Of a stretch of DNA of 64,000 nt, positions 53,236 through 63,064 are shown piece after piece (the stretch's first letter is position 1; every line of letters begins with the position of its first letter). The notes beneath the pieces are model-generated. The model was not told the origin of the DNA and made no database searches. It worked only from the letters and a program-made list of their open reading frames with translations. The stretch covers positions 112,030 through 176,029 of the forward strand of contig JAFLTC010000001.1 in assembly GCA_022510615.1 (NCBI GenBank). The letters are read 5' to 3'. The DNA is from Lachnospiraceae bacterium (GTDB lineage Bacteria; Bacillota; Clostridia; Lachnospirales; Lachnospiraceae). The position numbers and the translations under genes are program-made.

Positions 53236-54384
53236 TTACTTCCCAAACAGTTCTGCTGCCTGTTTCATATTTTCCATAATAGATACTTTAAACGGGCATC
53301 TTGTTTCACAGGCACCACAACGGATACATTCCCCGGCATGGTGAGAAAGTACCTCATAGTGTTCACGCACCGTTTCCGGCACACCACCCTGTGCTTTTAC
53401 TAGGTTTAAAAATTTTGTCACGGAAGCCACGTCAATCTGCTTCGAACAAGGGGCACAGTGGCTGCAGTACATACAGTGTCCCTCCCAGCTGATGTTAGGG
53501 AAGGAGGCAAATGCCGGCGCATAATCTTTTTCTTCTTCGGACGCCGTTTCATACGCCACACTTTCCTTTAGCTGTTCAACGGAATGTGCTCCCGGTAAAA
53601 CCGTCGCCACACCCGGACGGGTCAGGGCATAATGCAGACACTGGTTCGCTGTCAGTGCTTTTCCCGCCGGGGATAAAGAGGCATCCAGCAAATCCCCTCC
53701 GCCAAATACTTTCATTACCGTAATTCCAACTCCCATACGCTGGCAGGTCTCATATAATTCCTGACGTTCTGCATCCATATTAATCAGATGTGCCTCATAA
53801 TTTTTTTCATCCCAGAGAGCGTTTACATCTTCATTTGCCGGTTGTAAATCATAACACGGATTTACACTAAACATCAGCACCTCGATACAACCGGTTCTGA
53901 CTGCCTCCAGTGCCACTCTCGGATTATGGCTGCTGAGCCCGATATGATGAATAACTTCCTTTTCCTTTAACTCCTTAACATATTCCAGTACCGGACCTTC
54001 CGCTATCACTTTCCAGTCCTCCATGGAATCCACATAGTGAATCATTCCCACATCAATGTAATCGGTCTGAAGTAATTCCAGCATTTCTGCCATGCCGTTT
54101 TTTACTTCTTCGATATCACGGCTTCTCTGATACTGTCCGTTTTTCCATATGGAACAGATATGGGATTGAAGAATAAATTTTTCACGCCGCCCTTTTAGTG
54201 CCTCCCCCACACTGGCACGCACCTGAGGGTTAGAGGCGTATAAATCTATGTAATTGACACCATACTCCTGTGCCGCATTCAAAAGCAGCTTTGTATTTTT
54301 GCATTGATTCCCTGCAAATCCCTCGCAGCCTAAACCAATTTCGCTTACCTTCAGTCCGGTGTTTCCTAAATACCGATAGTTCAT
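53236..54384 (-). CDS. Aldo/keto reductase with C-terminal 4Fe-4S domain
   Basis: MNYRYLGNTGLKVSEIGLGCEGF...; C-terminal CMYCSHCAPCSKQ and CIRCGACETRCPF. Confidence 0.92.
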   Translation of the reverse strand: MNYRYLGNTGLKVSEIGLGCEGFAGNQCKNTKLLLNAAQEYGVNYIDLYASNPQVRASVGEALKGRREKFILQSHICSIWKNGQYQRSRDIEEVKNGMAEMLELLQTDYIDVGMIHYVDSMEDWKVIAEGPVLEYVKELKEKEVIHHIGLSSHNPRVALEAVRTGCIEVLMFSVNPCYDLQPANEDVNALWDEKNYEAHLINMDAERQELYETCQRMGVGITVMKVFGGGDLLDASLSPAGKALTANQCLHYALTRPGVATVLPGAHSVEQLKESVAYETASEEEKDYAPAFASFPNISWEGHCMYCSHCAPCSKQIDVASVTKFLNLVKAQGGVPETVREHYEVLSHHAGECIRCGACETRCPFKVSIMENMKQAAELFGK

Positions 54385-54454
54385 GGTGGTTCTCCTCTCC
54401 CATCTGCATAACTTATGATAATATATTTATTTTACCATAGGAAATCCGTGAAAG

Positions 54455-54496
54455 CAATAATACCAGTGCAGGTACAAACCGGCACTGGTATTATTG
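54455..54496. terminator. Long perfect hairpin, probable terminator
   Basis: CAATAATACCAGTGC (54455-54469) / GCACTGGTATTATTG (54482-54496), 15-bp perfect stem, 12-nt loop. Confidence 0.65.
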
Positions 54497-54534
54497 TCGA
54501 TACAAATTCCAAGGAACTTATTTTCGTATGCTAT

Positions 54535-55974
54535 TTATGATCCAAGTAGCTTTTTCATTTCCTGCAGGCTCTTTTCATCGGACTCTTTGGCAAGCTGAAT
54601 ATAACTGCAGGTCTTCTTTCGGATTTTGGCATCTTTCAATTTACTAAGGCGAGTCTCGGTATTTTCCTTGCCGCCAAGTACTTCTCGCATCTCACACATA
54701 ATCTCCTTTGTATGAGAAAATGTCTTTGCCAGTATCGGTGTGTCGACAAAATATTTCGCTGCACTTTCCCGGCCATCAATTATGCTGTTCATGGCATCCC
54801 ACTGACACAACATTTTTTCAAACAATCCCCCTGTATTTCCACTTCCCGAAAAACTACTGTCATCTCCCAGCATTTTCTCCCATGCATCATACGCCCAGAT
54901 TCCTTTCGCATAAGCGTTTTCTTTTCGTCCCGTCATAACACGAACCGCATTTTCTAAAATTTTCTTTTGAGAAAACGGTTTCTTAGCAATCGGTCCCATG
55001 CACATAACTCCCTGGGTATCTGCATTCTCCCACCAGTTATCACAGATAAAATATCCGCTGCCATCCTTTTTTACACTTGCACCAAAATCCGGGTCATCCT
55101 GAAAAAAGTTCCAACCAAGCAGAGTCTTTCCGTTATTTCGGTAACCGGTAATGAGACACGGTTCCGGAGGTCCGATAATTCCCTGGGCAATGCAAGGATA
55201 ACCTTCATCTAAATGACGTTTAATAAAGGAAACAAATTCTTCCTTCTCCGTCGTTGCATCTCTCTTCTGAAAATCAAATTCTCTGCCCAGAGCCTCAACT
55301 CCTATTCGATAGATCTCACCAGACTCCTCCAACGTGTGGTAAATATCCACATTGCTCATATCCCATTTTTCCGTGTTCCATGTCAATCGAAATGCCGCCC
55401 CGGTGGACACCATAGAATACGCATAACTAACATCTTCCCCCAAATAATCCGAACAGGCTTTTAGACAAATGGGCCATGGGGTATTACCACCGAAAGCACC
55501 CCATTCCACCTTTGGGACTCCATACAAAATTGTACTACCTGCATCTGCATACTTCTTTTTTTCCATACTGATATCGCTCCTTTGCTCCATTTTGCCAAGG
55601 AATCCGATGCCATATATGCCCGGTGTTAATTCTTCTTTCCCCACAACGGGTCTTTTTTTGCGAAAGTCTCTAGGAGTCATTCCCACAATTTTGGAAAAGG
55701 CTCTTGTATAGCTTTCATGACTGGAAAAACCATATTTCAGAGCAATTTCCATAACGGATGCCTCCGAATGAAGAAGTTCAAATGCCGAGTAACAGATTTT
55801 GCGGATTCTCACATAACGTCCCAGAGAACACCCGGTATGCTTTCGGAATACCTCCCTTATATATACCTGAGAAAAACCTATCTGCTTTTCCATTTCTTCA
55901 TAGTCGACATTTCCGTCCTTTACGTGGGTCTCAATATAATGAATGACTGCGTGGCTATACGGCGAAAAACTCAT
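54535..55974 (-). CDS. AraC-family regulator with long C-terminal domain (BtrH-N/cysteine-peptidase-like, tentative)
   Basis: AraC HTH: MEIALKYGFSSHESYTRAFSKIVGMTPRDFRKKRP; about 360-aa C-terminal extension. Confidence 0.82.
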   Translation of the reverse strand: MSFSPYSHAVIHYIETHVKDGNVDYEEMEKQIGFSQVYIREVFRKHTGCSLGRYVRIRKICYSAFELLHSEASVMEIALKYGFSSHESYTRAFSKIVGMTPRDFRKKRPVVGKEELTPGIYGIGFLGKMEQRSDISMEKKKYADAGSTILYGVPKVEWGAFGGNTPWPICLKACSDYLGEDVSYAYSMVSTGAAFRLTWNTEKWDMSNVDIYHTLEESGEIYRIGVEALGREFDFQKRDATTEKEEFVSFIKRHLDEGYPCIAQGIIGPPEPCLITGYRNNGKTLLGWNFFQDDPDFGASVKKDGSGYFICDNWWENADTQGVMCMGPIAKKPFSQKKILENAVRVMTGRKENAYAKGIWAYDAWEKMLGDDSSFSGSGNTGGLFEKMLCQWDAMNSIIDGRESAAKYFVDTPILAKTFSHTKEIMCEMREVLGGKENTETRLSKLKDAKIRKKTCSYIQLAKESDEKSLQEMKKLLGS

Positions 55975-56002
55975 AATCCGATTCCTCTCTTACTTGTTAC
56001 AA

Positions 56003-56014
56003 ACATCGCGATGT
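56003..56014. promoter_or_regulatory. Perfect 12-bp palindrome ACATCGCGATGT between the -10 and start of the AraC-like gene
   Basis: Self-complementary; minus-strand TATAAT at 56021-56026. Confidence 0.5.
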
Positions 56015-56090
56015 AATTGTATTATACCGTATATGCCGATTTACTTCTTGACTTTTTTGAGGGAAATATAAGGTTTAGAACCTTTCTTAC

Positions 56091-57224
56091 TTATAGTCTG
56101 TCTAAAATTTCCTTTCTTTTTTGAGCATACTCCTCTTCTGTAATCAAACTTGCTTCTTTCATTTTTTTTAATTCTTCCAACGCCGCAGTAACAGAGGTCG
56201 GTTCCGCTTCCTTCGTCACTATAGGAGAGACAACCTGCTCTGGTTTTCTTTTTTGGAGCGCTAAAATATTAAAATCACTCTGAATTAAAGCACAGGCAAT
56301 CATCGAAAGACCAAAAAATGCCAATAACATACATCCCACACTCTTATCCGGTATATTAACACCATAACGTTTCGAATCTTCACATACCTGCTTTCCATTT
56401 TTATACATCCAATAGCAGGAGTAAAAAGGAATCAACAGTATCAGAATTACTTCTGTCAGAGGAGAACGGGTATCCCCATGTAATTTGTGTACTTTATATA
56501 CAAGACCTGCCAGCCAGATAATCCAATAGAGGCCAAAACTTGCTATTGACAGAATAATACACATCACGATACTCTCTGAATACTCATCTGTATCTGGACT
56601 GTCTCCTATCAATACAGAAATTCTTTTCTCGTTCACCTCTTCAAATATCAACAAACAAAGGACTCCAGTTACCACGACCATCGGGGCGGCAAACATTTCA
56701 AAACCAGAAGAAATAAACAACCCTATAAAAGGTAATATAACTATTGCTATGACACGTACCAAAAATGAAACAATCACTGTCACTGTGGCCGGTACTTTTT
56801 TACAAACGGTAAGTAGTAAAAGTACGGCTATTAATAAATCGTATATTACCGTTATAATAGTTCCACCATACCAATGCAAAAAGGCAGAAAAGGTGCCTTG
56901 TCCAAATCTGAAAAAAAAGTTAATTAACCATATCAAACTGCATATGCCAAGCACCGTATATTGAATAGCTAATGCAAAAGCAGCAATTCTATGTCTTTGC
57001 ATCAAAACAAAAACAAGCGCAGCAACAGGCCCAGCTATGGCTGCTATATCTGTTAAAATTATAGTTATATAAGAAAGATATCCCGCCCCCCAATATTTAA
57101 AGTTCGCAAGATACCCTATATGTTTAATAAAATTGCGAATTTCTGGAATAAGACAACCTAATACTGCTATCGCTATTATTACAGATAATATTCTTACCGC
57201 ACTAAATTTTCCTTTGTTTTCCAT
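56091..57224 (-). CDS. Multi-TM protein with DUF4234-like region and C-terminal SHOCT-like motif
   Basis: ILSIASFGLYWIIWLAGLVYKVHKLHGDTRSPLTEVILILLIPFYSCYWMYKNGKQV; C-terminal LKKMKEASLITEEEYAQKRKEILDRL. Confidence 0.78.
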   Translation of the reverse strand: MENKGKFSAVRILSVIIAIAVLGCLIPEIRNFIKHIGYLANFKYWGAGYLSYITIILTDIAAIAGPVAALVFVLMQRHRIAAFALAIQYTVLGICSLIWLINFFFRFGQGTFSAFLHWYGGTIITVIYDLLIAVLLLLTVCKKVPATVTVIVSFLVRVIAIVILPFIGLFISSGFEMFAAPMVVVTGVLCLLIFEEVNEKRISVLIGDSPDTDEYSESIVMCIILSIASFGLYWIIWLAGLVYKVHKLHGDTRSPLTEVILILLIPFYSCYWMYKNGKQVCEDSKRYGVNIPDKSVGCMLLAFFGLSMIACALIQSDFNILALQKRKPEQVVSPIVTKEAEPTSVTAALEELKKMKEASLITEEEYAQKRKEILDRL

Positions 57225-57249
57225 ATCTTATCTCCTCCATATTTCACCA

Positions 57250-57876
57250 TTAAGGCATTTTTATTTCCACCCCGATCGATGGATCTACCTCTGCCTTAAA
57301 AATTTCTTCATCCTTTTTTGTTCCGGTTACGCTTCCATAATGGATCGGAATTGTTACTTTCGGCTTCAGAATATTTACAAATTCTGCTGCCTCCTTCGCG
57401 TCCATCGTGTAGGTGCCGCCAATAGGCACCATCGCCACATCACAAACTACCTTACGATTGTCCTCATTCATATCCGTATCCCCGGCAATATAAATTTTTG
57501 TACCGGCAAGCTCCACAATATAACCAACCCATCCGCTTTCCTTAGAATGAAACGACTTGGTATTATTATAGGCAGCAACCGTTTCTATTGCAATACCATC
57601 AATCTGTTTTTGTATGCCCGGCAAAACGGTAATACACTGACCGCAGGAAACATTGTTTGCCTGTTCTTTCATTTGTTCCGGAACCACTATGATAGTATCA
57701 TTCTTCTTTATTTTATCAATATCCTCCGGTGAAAAATGGTCAAAGTGGTCATGGGTAATTAAAATAATATCCGCATCGGAAGTTTTTTCACTAATTCGAA
57801 ACGGGTCAATATAAATTACCTTTTCTCCCTTTAGTCGTATACTGCTGTGAGTTAATACTTCGATATTTTCTACCAT
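57250..57876 (-). CDS. MBL-fold (UlaG-like) metal-dependent hydrolase
   Basis: DIILITHDHFDHFSPEDI...IYIAGDTDMNEDNRK...IPIHYGSV. Confidence 0.9.
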   Translation of the reverse strand: MVENIEVLTHSSIRLKGEKVIYIDPFRISEKTSDADIILITHDHFDHFSPEDIDKIKKNDTIIVVPEQMKEQANNVSCGQCITVLPGIQKQIDGIAIETVAAYNNTKSFHSKESGWVGYIVELAGTKIYIAGDTDMNEDNRKVVCDVAMVPIGGTYTMDAKEAAEFVNILKPKVTIPIHYGSVTGTKKDEEIFKAEVDPSIGVEIKMP

Positions 57877-57939
57877 TTTTTCTTCTCCTTATCTTTTTAT
57901 TATTTCATACTGCCAACTTCTTCTATCAATATATCATCT

Positions 57940-58698
57940 TTATGCTGGCACATAATTTCCTAATATCTCCAAAATATCCGTTTTATAAATATTCCCGTCA
58001 AGAACATCTCCATCCGGCGAAACGCAGATTGCCCGGATATCTTTCGGGTCCTCGGTGTAAGGATTGATAACAGGAGCGTCCGGATCAAAATATTCTTTTA
58101 AATATTTAAGTGCATTGCCGCTTGGGAAAATCACATTTCCGTCAGAAGCCGTAATCCCCAGGCTGCGAAACTCCTCCAGTATTTCACGGGTTTTGCGATT
58201 GTAGAGATTATCTGCTGCCTCGTTTACAAGCCATGCGGGGTGTACGCGAAGACTTGGAATATCCGTGGCGAGAACCGCCTTTGCAAATACCATTACCGAT
58301 TCAAGGGGAATCGTTTCCTGATGAAACGCATCCACTGACAATAAAATAGCATTCACACCACTTTCCGCGAGCATCTGCGCCACCTTCTGTATTTTTTCTG
58401 CATTGCGGCTAAAAAATCCATTGGTAATTAACTGGCGCTTGGGAATGTTCATATCCCGTGCCGCCGCCTGGATTTTGCATACCTCTTCCGGATATAACAA
58501 GGGCTCGCCGCCGAATGTCATAAGCGACTCTATGTTATAATTTTCTGCTGTCCTGCGAACCATTTCTGCCGCCACGTCTCCGTCAATATGCTCGCCGGCA
58601 GAATGATGGCTTCCCTCTGAACAGTGCTTGCAATGTCCCGAGCATGCCAAAGTAACTAAAAACTCAATTCGGTTCAGATTTTGAACGTATGGATTCAT
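57940..58698 (-). CDS. Radical SAM protein
   Basis: VTLACSGHCKHCSEGSHH (CX3CX2C), TFGGEPLLYPE; start at MNPYVQ proposed. Confidence 0.88.
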   Translation of the reverse strand: MNPYVQNLNRIEFLVTLACSGHCKHCSEGSHHSAGEHIDGDVAAEMVRRTAENYNIESLMTFGGEPLLYPEEVCKIQAAARDMNIPKRQLITNGFFSRNAEKIQKVAQMLAESGVNAILLSVDAFHQETIPLESVMVFAKAVLATDIPSLRVHPAWLVNEAADNLYNRKTREILEEFRSLGITASDGNVIFPSGNALKYLKEYFDPDAPVINPYTEDPKDIRAICVSPDGDVLDGNIYKTDILEILGNYVPA

Positions 58699-58747
58699 TT
58701 TACTTTTCCCCAATCTTTTTAAAAATGACACCAGTCATATCATCTGC

Positions 58748-61105
58748 CTACAGTCCCAGCGCTAAACCAATCCATCTTACGGCAAGTGCCACTATCCATG
58801 CAATGACACATTGCCCCACCACAACGCCTGCCGCCCACTTTCTTCCTAGTTCCTGTTTCACGGATGCTATCGCTGCCACACAAGGCGTATAGAGCAGACA
58901 GAACACAAGCAGACTTACCGTTGCCAACGGGGTAATGACCTGAGCCAACATATCCTTTGTTCCAAGCAGCACCAGTAAAGTGGCCACCACACTTTCCTTC
59001 GCCATAAAGCCGGTAATAAGGGCGGTGGAAATTCTCCAGTCGCCAAGCCCCAGGGGAGCAAGAACCGGTGCAATCACGCTTGCCACTACCGCCAATATAC
59101 TGTCCTTCGAATCCGTCACAATATTCAGCCGGAAATCAAAGGTCTGCAAAAACCAGATTACTATGGTAGCAAGAAAAATAATGGTAAAGGCACGCTGCAA
59201 AAAATCCTTTGCCTTGTCCCAAAGAAGATGTCCCACATTTTTTATCCCCGGCATACGATAATTCGGAAGCTCCATGACAAACGGCACCGCCTCGCCTTTG
59301 AATGCGGTCCCCTTCATAAGCAGAGCCATCACGATACCGAGAATAATGCCCAGCACATACAGTCCAATCATAATGAGGGCACCGTGTTTTGGGAAAAACA
59401 CTGCCGTGAAAAATCCATAAATTGGCACCTTTGCCGAGCAGCTCATAAACGGAGTCAGAAGAATCGTCATTTTTCGGTCTCGCTCAGAGGGCAATGTTCT
59501 TGTGGCCATAACACCCGGAACCGTACAGCCAAAGCCAATCAGCATCGGCACTATGCTTCTTCCGGAAAGACCGATTTTTCTTAAAAGCCTGTCCATGACA
59601 AAGGCCACTCTGGCGATATAACCGCTATCCTCTAACAAGGATAAAAAGAAAAACAAGGTCACAATAATCGGCAGGAAACTTAGAACGCTTCCGACACCGT
59701 TAAAGATGCCGTCAATAATCAGAGAATGTAGCACCTCATTGACATCAATGGCGGTAAGAGCGGCATCTACCATATCCGAAAGCCATGTAATCCCCATTTC
59801 CAGCAGTTCCTGAAGCCATGCTCCGATAATGTTAAAGGTCAGCCAGAACACGATTCCCATAATTCCGATAAAAGCCGGGATAGCGGTATATTTTCCTGTC
59901 AATATTTTATCGATTCCGGCACTTCGTGCATGCTCTTTACTTTCCCTTGGTTTCACAACCGTTGCATTGCATACATCTTGAATAAAGGAGAACCTCATAT
60001 CGGCAATGGCAGCCGCACGGTCCATCCCGCTTTCTGTCTCCATCTGGCAAATAATATGCTCTAACATTTCCGTTTCATTCTGCTCCAAATCTAAGCTGTC
60101 GAGAAGCTTTTCATCTCCTTCCGCCAATTTGCTGGCAGCAAAGCGAACCGGAATGCCGGCCCGTTTGGCATGGTCTTCAATCAGATGCATAATCGCATGA
60201 AGACATCTATGTACGGCTCCCCCATTTTTATCTGCGCCGCAAAAATCAATTCTTCCCGGCCGCTCCTGATATTTCGCCACATGAAGCGCGTGATTAATCA
60301 GCTCGCCGATTCCTTCATTCTTTGCCGCTGAAATAGGCACCACCGGAATCCCCAGCATCTCTTCCATTTCATTAATTTGGATAGAGCCGCCGTTTCCCCG
60401 GATTTCATCCATCATATTCAGGGCCAGCACCATAGGAATATCCAACTCCATCAGCTGCATGGTCAAATACAGATTCCGCTCAATATTAGAGGCATCCACC
60501 ACGTTGATAATCCCCTTCGGATTTTCCTTCATCACAAACGCCCGCGTCACCATTTCCTCACTGGAGTAGGGTGACATAGAATAAATACCCGGCAAGTCGG
60601 TAATCAGTGTATTTTTATGCCCCCTAATCACGCCGTCTTTTCTGTCCACGGTAACGCCGGGAAAATTACCTACATGCTGGTTCGCACCTGTCAGCTGATT
60701 GAAAAGCGTGGTCTTCCCGCTATTCTGGTTCCCTGCCAGGGCAAAGGTCAGAGTGGTGCCATCCGGCAGTGGATTTTCTGTCGCCTTCGCATGATATTTT
60801 CCACCTTCGCCCAAACCCGGATGTTCAATACTTTTTTTCATTTTCTTCTTTTCAATAATGGAATCATCCTGCGCAACTTCTCTTATATTTTCAATCTCTA
60901 TTTTTTCAGCATCGGCCACACGCAGTGTCAGCTCATAACCATGAATCATAAACTCCATGGGGTCTCCCAACGGAGCATACTTTACCAACACGATATCGGT
61001 ATTTGGAATCACACCCATATCTAAAAAATGTTGCCGTAATGCACCGTCACCACCGACGGTTGTAATGGTAGCTTTTTTCCCGATTGGTAATTCTTTTAAT
61101 GTCAT
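58748..61105 (-). CDS. feoB: FeoA-FeoB fusion ferrous iron transporter
   Basis: N-terminal FeoA-like SH3 domain (MTLKELPIGKKATITTVGGDGALRQHFLDMG) then GNQNSGKTTLFNQLTGANQHVGNFPGVTVDRKDG and GSVLSFLPIIVTLFFFLSLLEDSGYIARVAFVMD. Confidence 0.96.
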   Translation of the reverse strand: MTLKELPIGKKATITTVGGDGALRQHFLDMGVIPNTDIVLVKYAPLGDPMEFMIHGYELTLRVADAEKIEIENIREVAQDDSIIEKKKMKKSIEHPGLGEGGKYHAKATENPLPDGTTLTFALAGNQNSGKTTLFNQLTGANQHVGNFPGVTVDRKDGVIRGHKNTLITDLPGIYSMSPYSSEEMVTRAFVMKENPKGIINVVDASNIERNLYLTMQLMELDIPMVLALNMMDEIRGNGGSIQINEMEEMLGIPVVPISAAKNEGIGELINHALHVAKYQERPGRIDFCGADKNGGAVHRCLHAIMHLIEDHAKRAGIPVRFAASKLAEGDEKLLDSLDLEQNETEMLEHIICQMETESGMDRAAAIADMRFSFIQDVCNATVVKPRESKEHARSAGIDKILTGKYTAIPAFIGIMGIVFWLTFNIIGAWLQELLEMGITWLSDMVDAALTAIDVNEVLHSLIIDGIFNGVGSVLSFLPIIVTLFFFLSLLEDSGYIARVAFVMDRLLRKIGLSGRSIVPMLIGFGCTVPGVMATRTLPSERDRKMTILLTPFMSCSAKVPIYGFFTAVFFPKHGALIMIGLYVLGIILGIVMALLMKGTAFKGEAVPFVMELPNYRMPGIKNVGHLLWDKAKDFLQRAFTIIFLATIVIWFLQTFDFRLNIVTDSKDSILAVVASVIAPVLAPLGLGDWRISTALITGFMAKESVVATLLVLLGTKDMLAQVITPLATVSLLVFCLLYTPCVAAIASVKQELGRKWAAGVVVGQCVIAWIVALAVRWIGLALGL

Positions 61106-61245
61106 CGCTTGTCTCCCGTTATTATTTCAATGGCAGGTCATAGAAATGTAGCCTGTAACATGGTTGCTCCTTGATTAATTTTAACATAACCCAGGGCAGG
61201 TTACAACTTGTAAATCTTTTGAGCAGGGAAACAACGGAACTGTTA

Positions 61246-61274
61246 TTGCACCAGAAAGTCAATTCCGTTATAAT
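61246..61274 (+). promoter_or_regulatory. Putative promoter of the ACT-domain gene
   Basis: TTGCAC-17 nt-TATAAT. Confidence 0.55.
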
Positions 61275-61305
61275 AAAGTTGTTACATTTGACAGGGAGGA
61301 TAATC

Positions 61306-61674
61306 ATGGAAATAGAAAGAATCGGATTTGATTTTTCCATATGCAAAGTCAAAGATTTTTCAATGGTCAATTTGGAAGATGAGTACTGCTTTATCGGGAA
61401 AACGGAAGAAGAAAAATCTCTGGTTTGTATTACTGAAAATGTGCCGGATAACACTACTGAAAGAGAGGATAACTGGAAAGCTTTCAAGATACGGGGAATT
61501 TTAGATTTTTCTTTGATTGGTATCCTTTCTAAAATATCTGCTTTACTGGCAGAAAATAATATCGGAATTTTTGTTTTATCCACCTACAATACCGATTATG
61601 TTTTAACCAAAGCAAATGATTTTGAGAAAGCATTGGATATACTTTCAAAGGAGTTCGAATTGGAGGAAAAATGA
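61306..61674 (+). CDS. ACT-domain-containing protein
   Basis: ILDFSLIGILSKISALLAENNIGIFVLSTYNTDYVLTKANDFEKALDILSKEFELEEK; GGGAGG RBS before ATG 61306. Confidence 0.82.
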   Translation: MEIERIGFDFSICKVKDFSMVNLEDEYCFIGKTEEEKSLVCITENVPDNTTEREDNWKAFKIRGILDFSLIGILSKISALLAENNIGIFVLSTYNTDYVLTKANDFEKALDILSKEFELEEK

Positions 61675-62093
61675 ACACAAAGGTTTATACAGATGGCTTA
61701 CCCTTGGATGCAGAAAAAATACGAAAAGAAGTTTTTGTGGAAGAACAGGGATTTCAGAATGAATTTGATGAGACAGACACCACTGCCACTCATATTGTAT
61801 TATACAATGAAGATGATGTGCCGATTGCAACCTGTCGTGTGTTCCGGGATGATAAGCGGGAAGCTTATACGATCGGACGCCTGGCGGTAGTTAAGAAATA
61901 CAGGGAAAAAAATTTAGGAACCGATGTAGTTGAGTCGGCAGAAAAATACATCCGTAAACAGGGTGGGCATAGTGCGATTCTTCACGCCCAGTGCAGGGTA
62001 AGTAATTTTTATCAGAAGCTGGGATATGCTCCATACGGTGACGTAGAAGATGATGAGGGCTGCCCTCATATATGGATGAGAAAACAACTTTAG
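61671..62093 (+). CDS. GNAT-family N-acetyltransferase
   Basis: IRKEVFVEEQGFQNEFDETDTTATHIVLYNED...IGRLAVVKKYREKNLGTDVVESAEKYI. Confidence 0.92.
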   Translation: MNTKVYTDGLPLDAEKIRKEVFVEEQGFQNEFDETDTTATHIVLYNEDDVPIATCRVFRDDKREAYTIGRLAVVKKYREKNLGTDVVESAEKYIRKQGGHSAILHAQCRVSNFYQKLGYAPYGDVEDDEGCPHIWMRKQL

Positions 62094-62112
62094 GGATGGA
62101 AGGTTATTTCAA

Positions 62113-62724
62113 CTATATGGAGGAAAGAACCTTTTCAAAAAATGCCCGAAAGCCTTGTTCAATAGCCGACTTATCCACACCCAATTCTTCTATGTCATGG
62201 TAATATTGTCCTGAGGAAATGTCAACCGACAATGAGTCCAAAGGAAATCCTGTTACACGTTTTGCATGAGGCTGACTCACCAACATAAAAGGTTCTGTCG
62301 CCAAGGTTTCATCCATGCTGGAAAAGTTCACATCATCATTTATAATGAAATGAATGGCATTACGATACCTTGCTATCAGCTGATTATTATATTTCTTTGC
62401 CAGATTGGAATAATATCCTATCATTTCTTCATCCGTCAGTTCTTTTCCGTTGACTCTTCTAATATGTGTTCCGGGCTGTAACGCCTCTTCCACGCCGTTA
62501 AAATACAATCCGCTATCGCAGGAAAATACCGGCATGGAAAACGCATTATAATATGCTCCCGCTTTAATTTTTGCATTTTCAAGGGGATTTTTCCCGCTTT
62601 CATCCACTACAGGTAAAGGTTGGTTCAAGTCATGCAATCCAATAATTTCTAATCCCGTAGATTTTGTTACTCTTTTCATCGACTCTAATTTTGCCGGGTT
62701 TGTCGTTCCGTATAGTACTCGCAT
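62113..62724 (-). CDS. Non-canonical purine NTP pyrophosphatase (RdgB/HAM1-like)
   Basis: MRVLYGTTNPAKLESMKRVTKSTGLEIIGLHDL...ENAKIKAGAYYNAFSMPVFSCDSGLYF. Confidence 0.85.
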   Translation of the reverse strand: MRVLYGTTNPAKLESMKRVTKSTGLEIIGLHDLNQPLPVVDESGKNPLENAKIKAGAYYNAFSMPVFSCDSGLYFNGVEEALQPGTHIRRVNGKELTDEEMIGYYSNLAKKYNNQLIARYRNAIHFIINDDVNFSSMDETLATEPFMLVSQPHAKRVTGFPLDSLSVDISSGQYYHDIEELGVDKSAIEQGFRAFFEKVLSSI

Positions 62725-62727
62725 TTG

Positions 62728-62874
62728 CTACCTCACATTCTGCAACTCTTCCATTTTATACACAGCGTATCCTTCATAATAGTAACGATGGTCAATACCT
62801 TCCCTAAAGGGATGCGCCGCATTCATTTCAACATATTTTTCAACTTCCAATTGACTTCCCCAATAAACCGGAAC
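62728..62874 (-). pseudogene. Possible coding remnant (about 48 codons without a convincing start) upstream of the RdgB-like gene
   Basis: Minus-strand frame VPVYWGSQLEVEKYVEMNAAHPFREGIDHRYYYEGYAVYKMEELQNVR* preceded directly by an in-frame TAA. Confidence 0.35.
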
Positions 62875-63064
62875 TTATCGGTCATCTTTTACAAAATATT
62901 GTACCTAATTTATCGAATCTTTCAATGCTGTTCTAAAGAAATCAGGATATCTCATAAATTATCTTTCCTAAGTTTGTCGGTGAGTCACCAACAGTTAAAT
63001 TATTCTTGTTCGTGAATTCATGCCAGCCTTTGGGGCAAGATACCCGACAATCTCTTTTCGACCG

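Noticed and set aside
62171-62179. Isolated TTATCCACA (also at about 8489)
   Set aside because: Single boxes inside coding sequence; expected by chance and codon usage, unlike the 10974-11165 cluster
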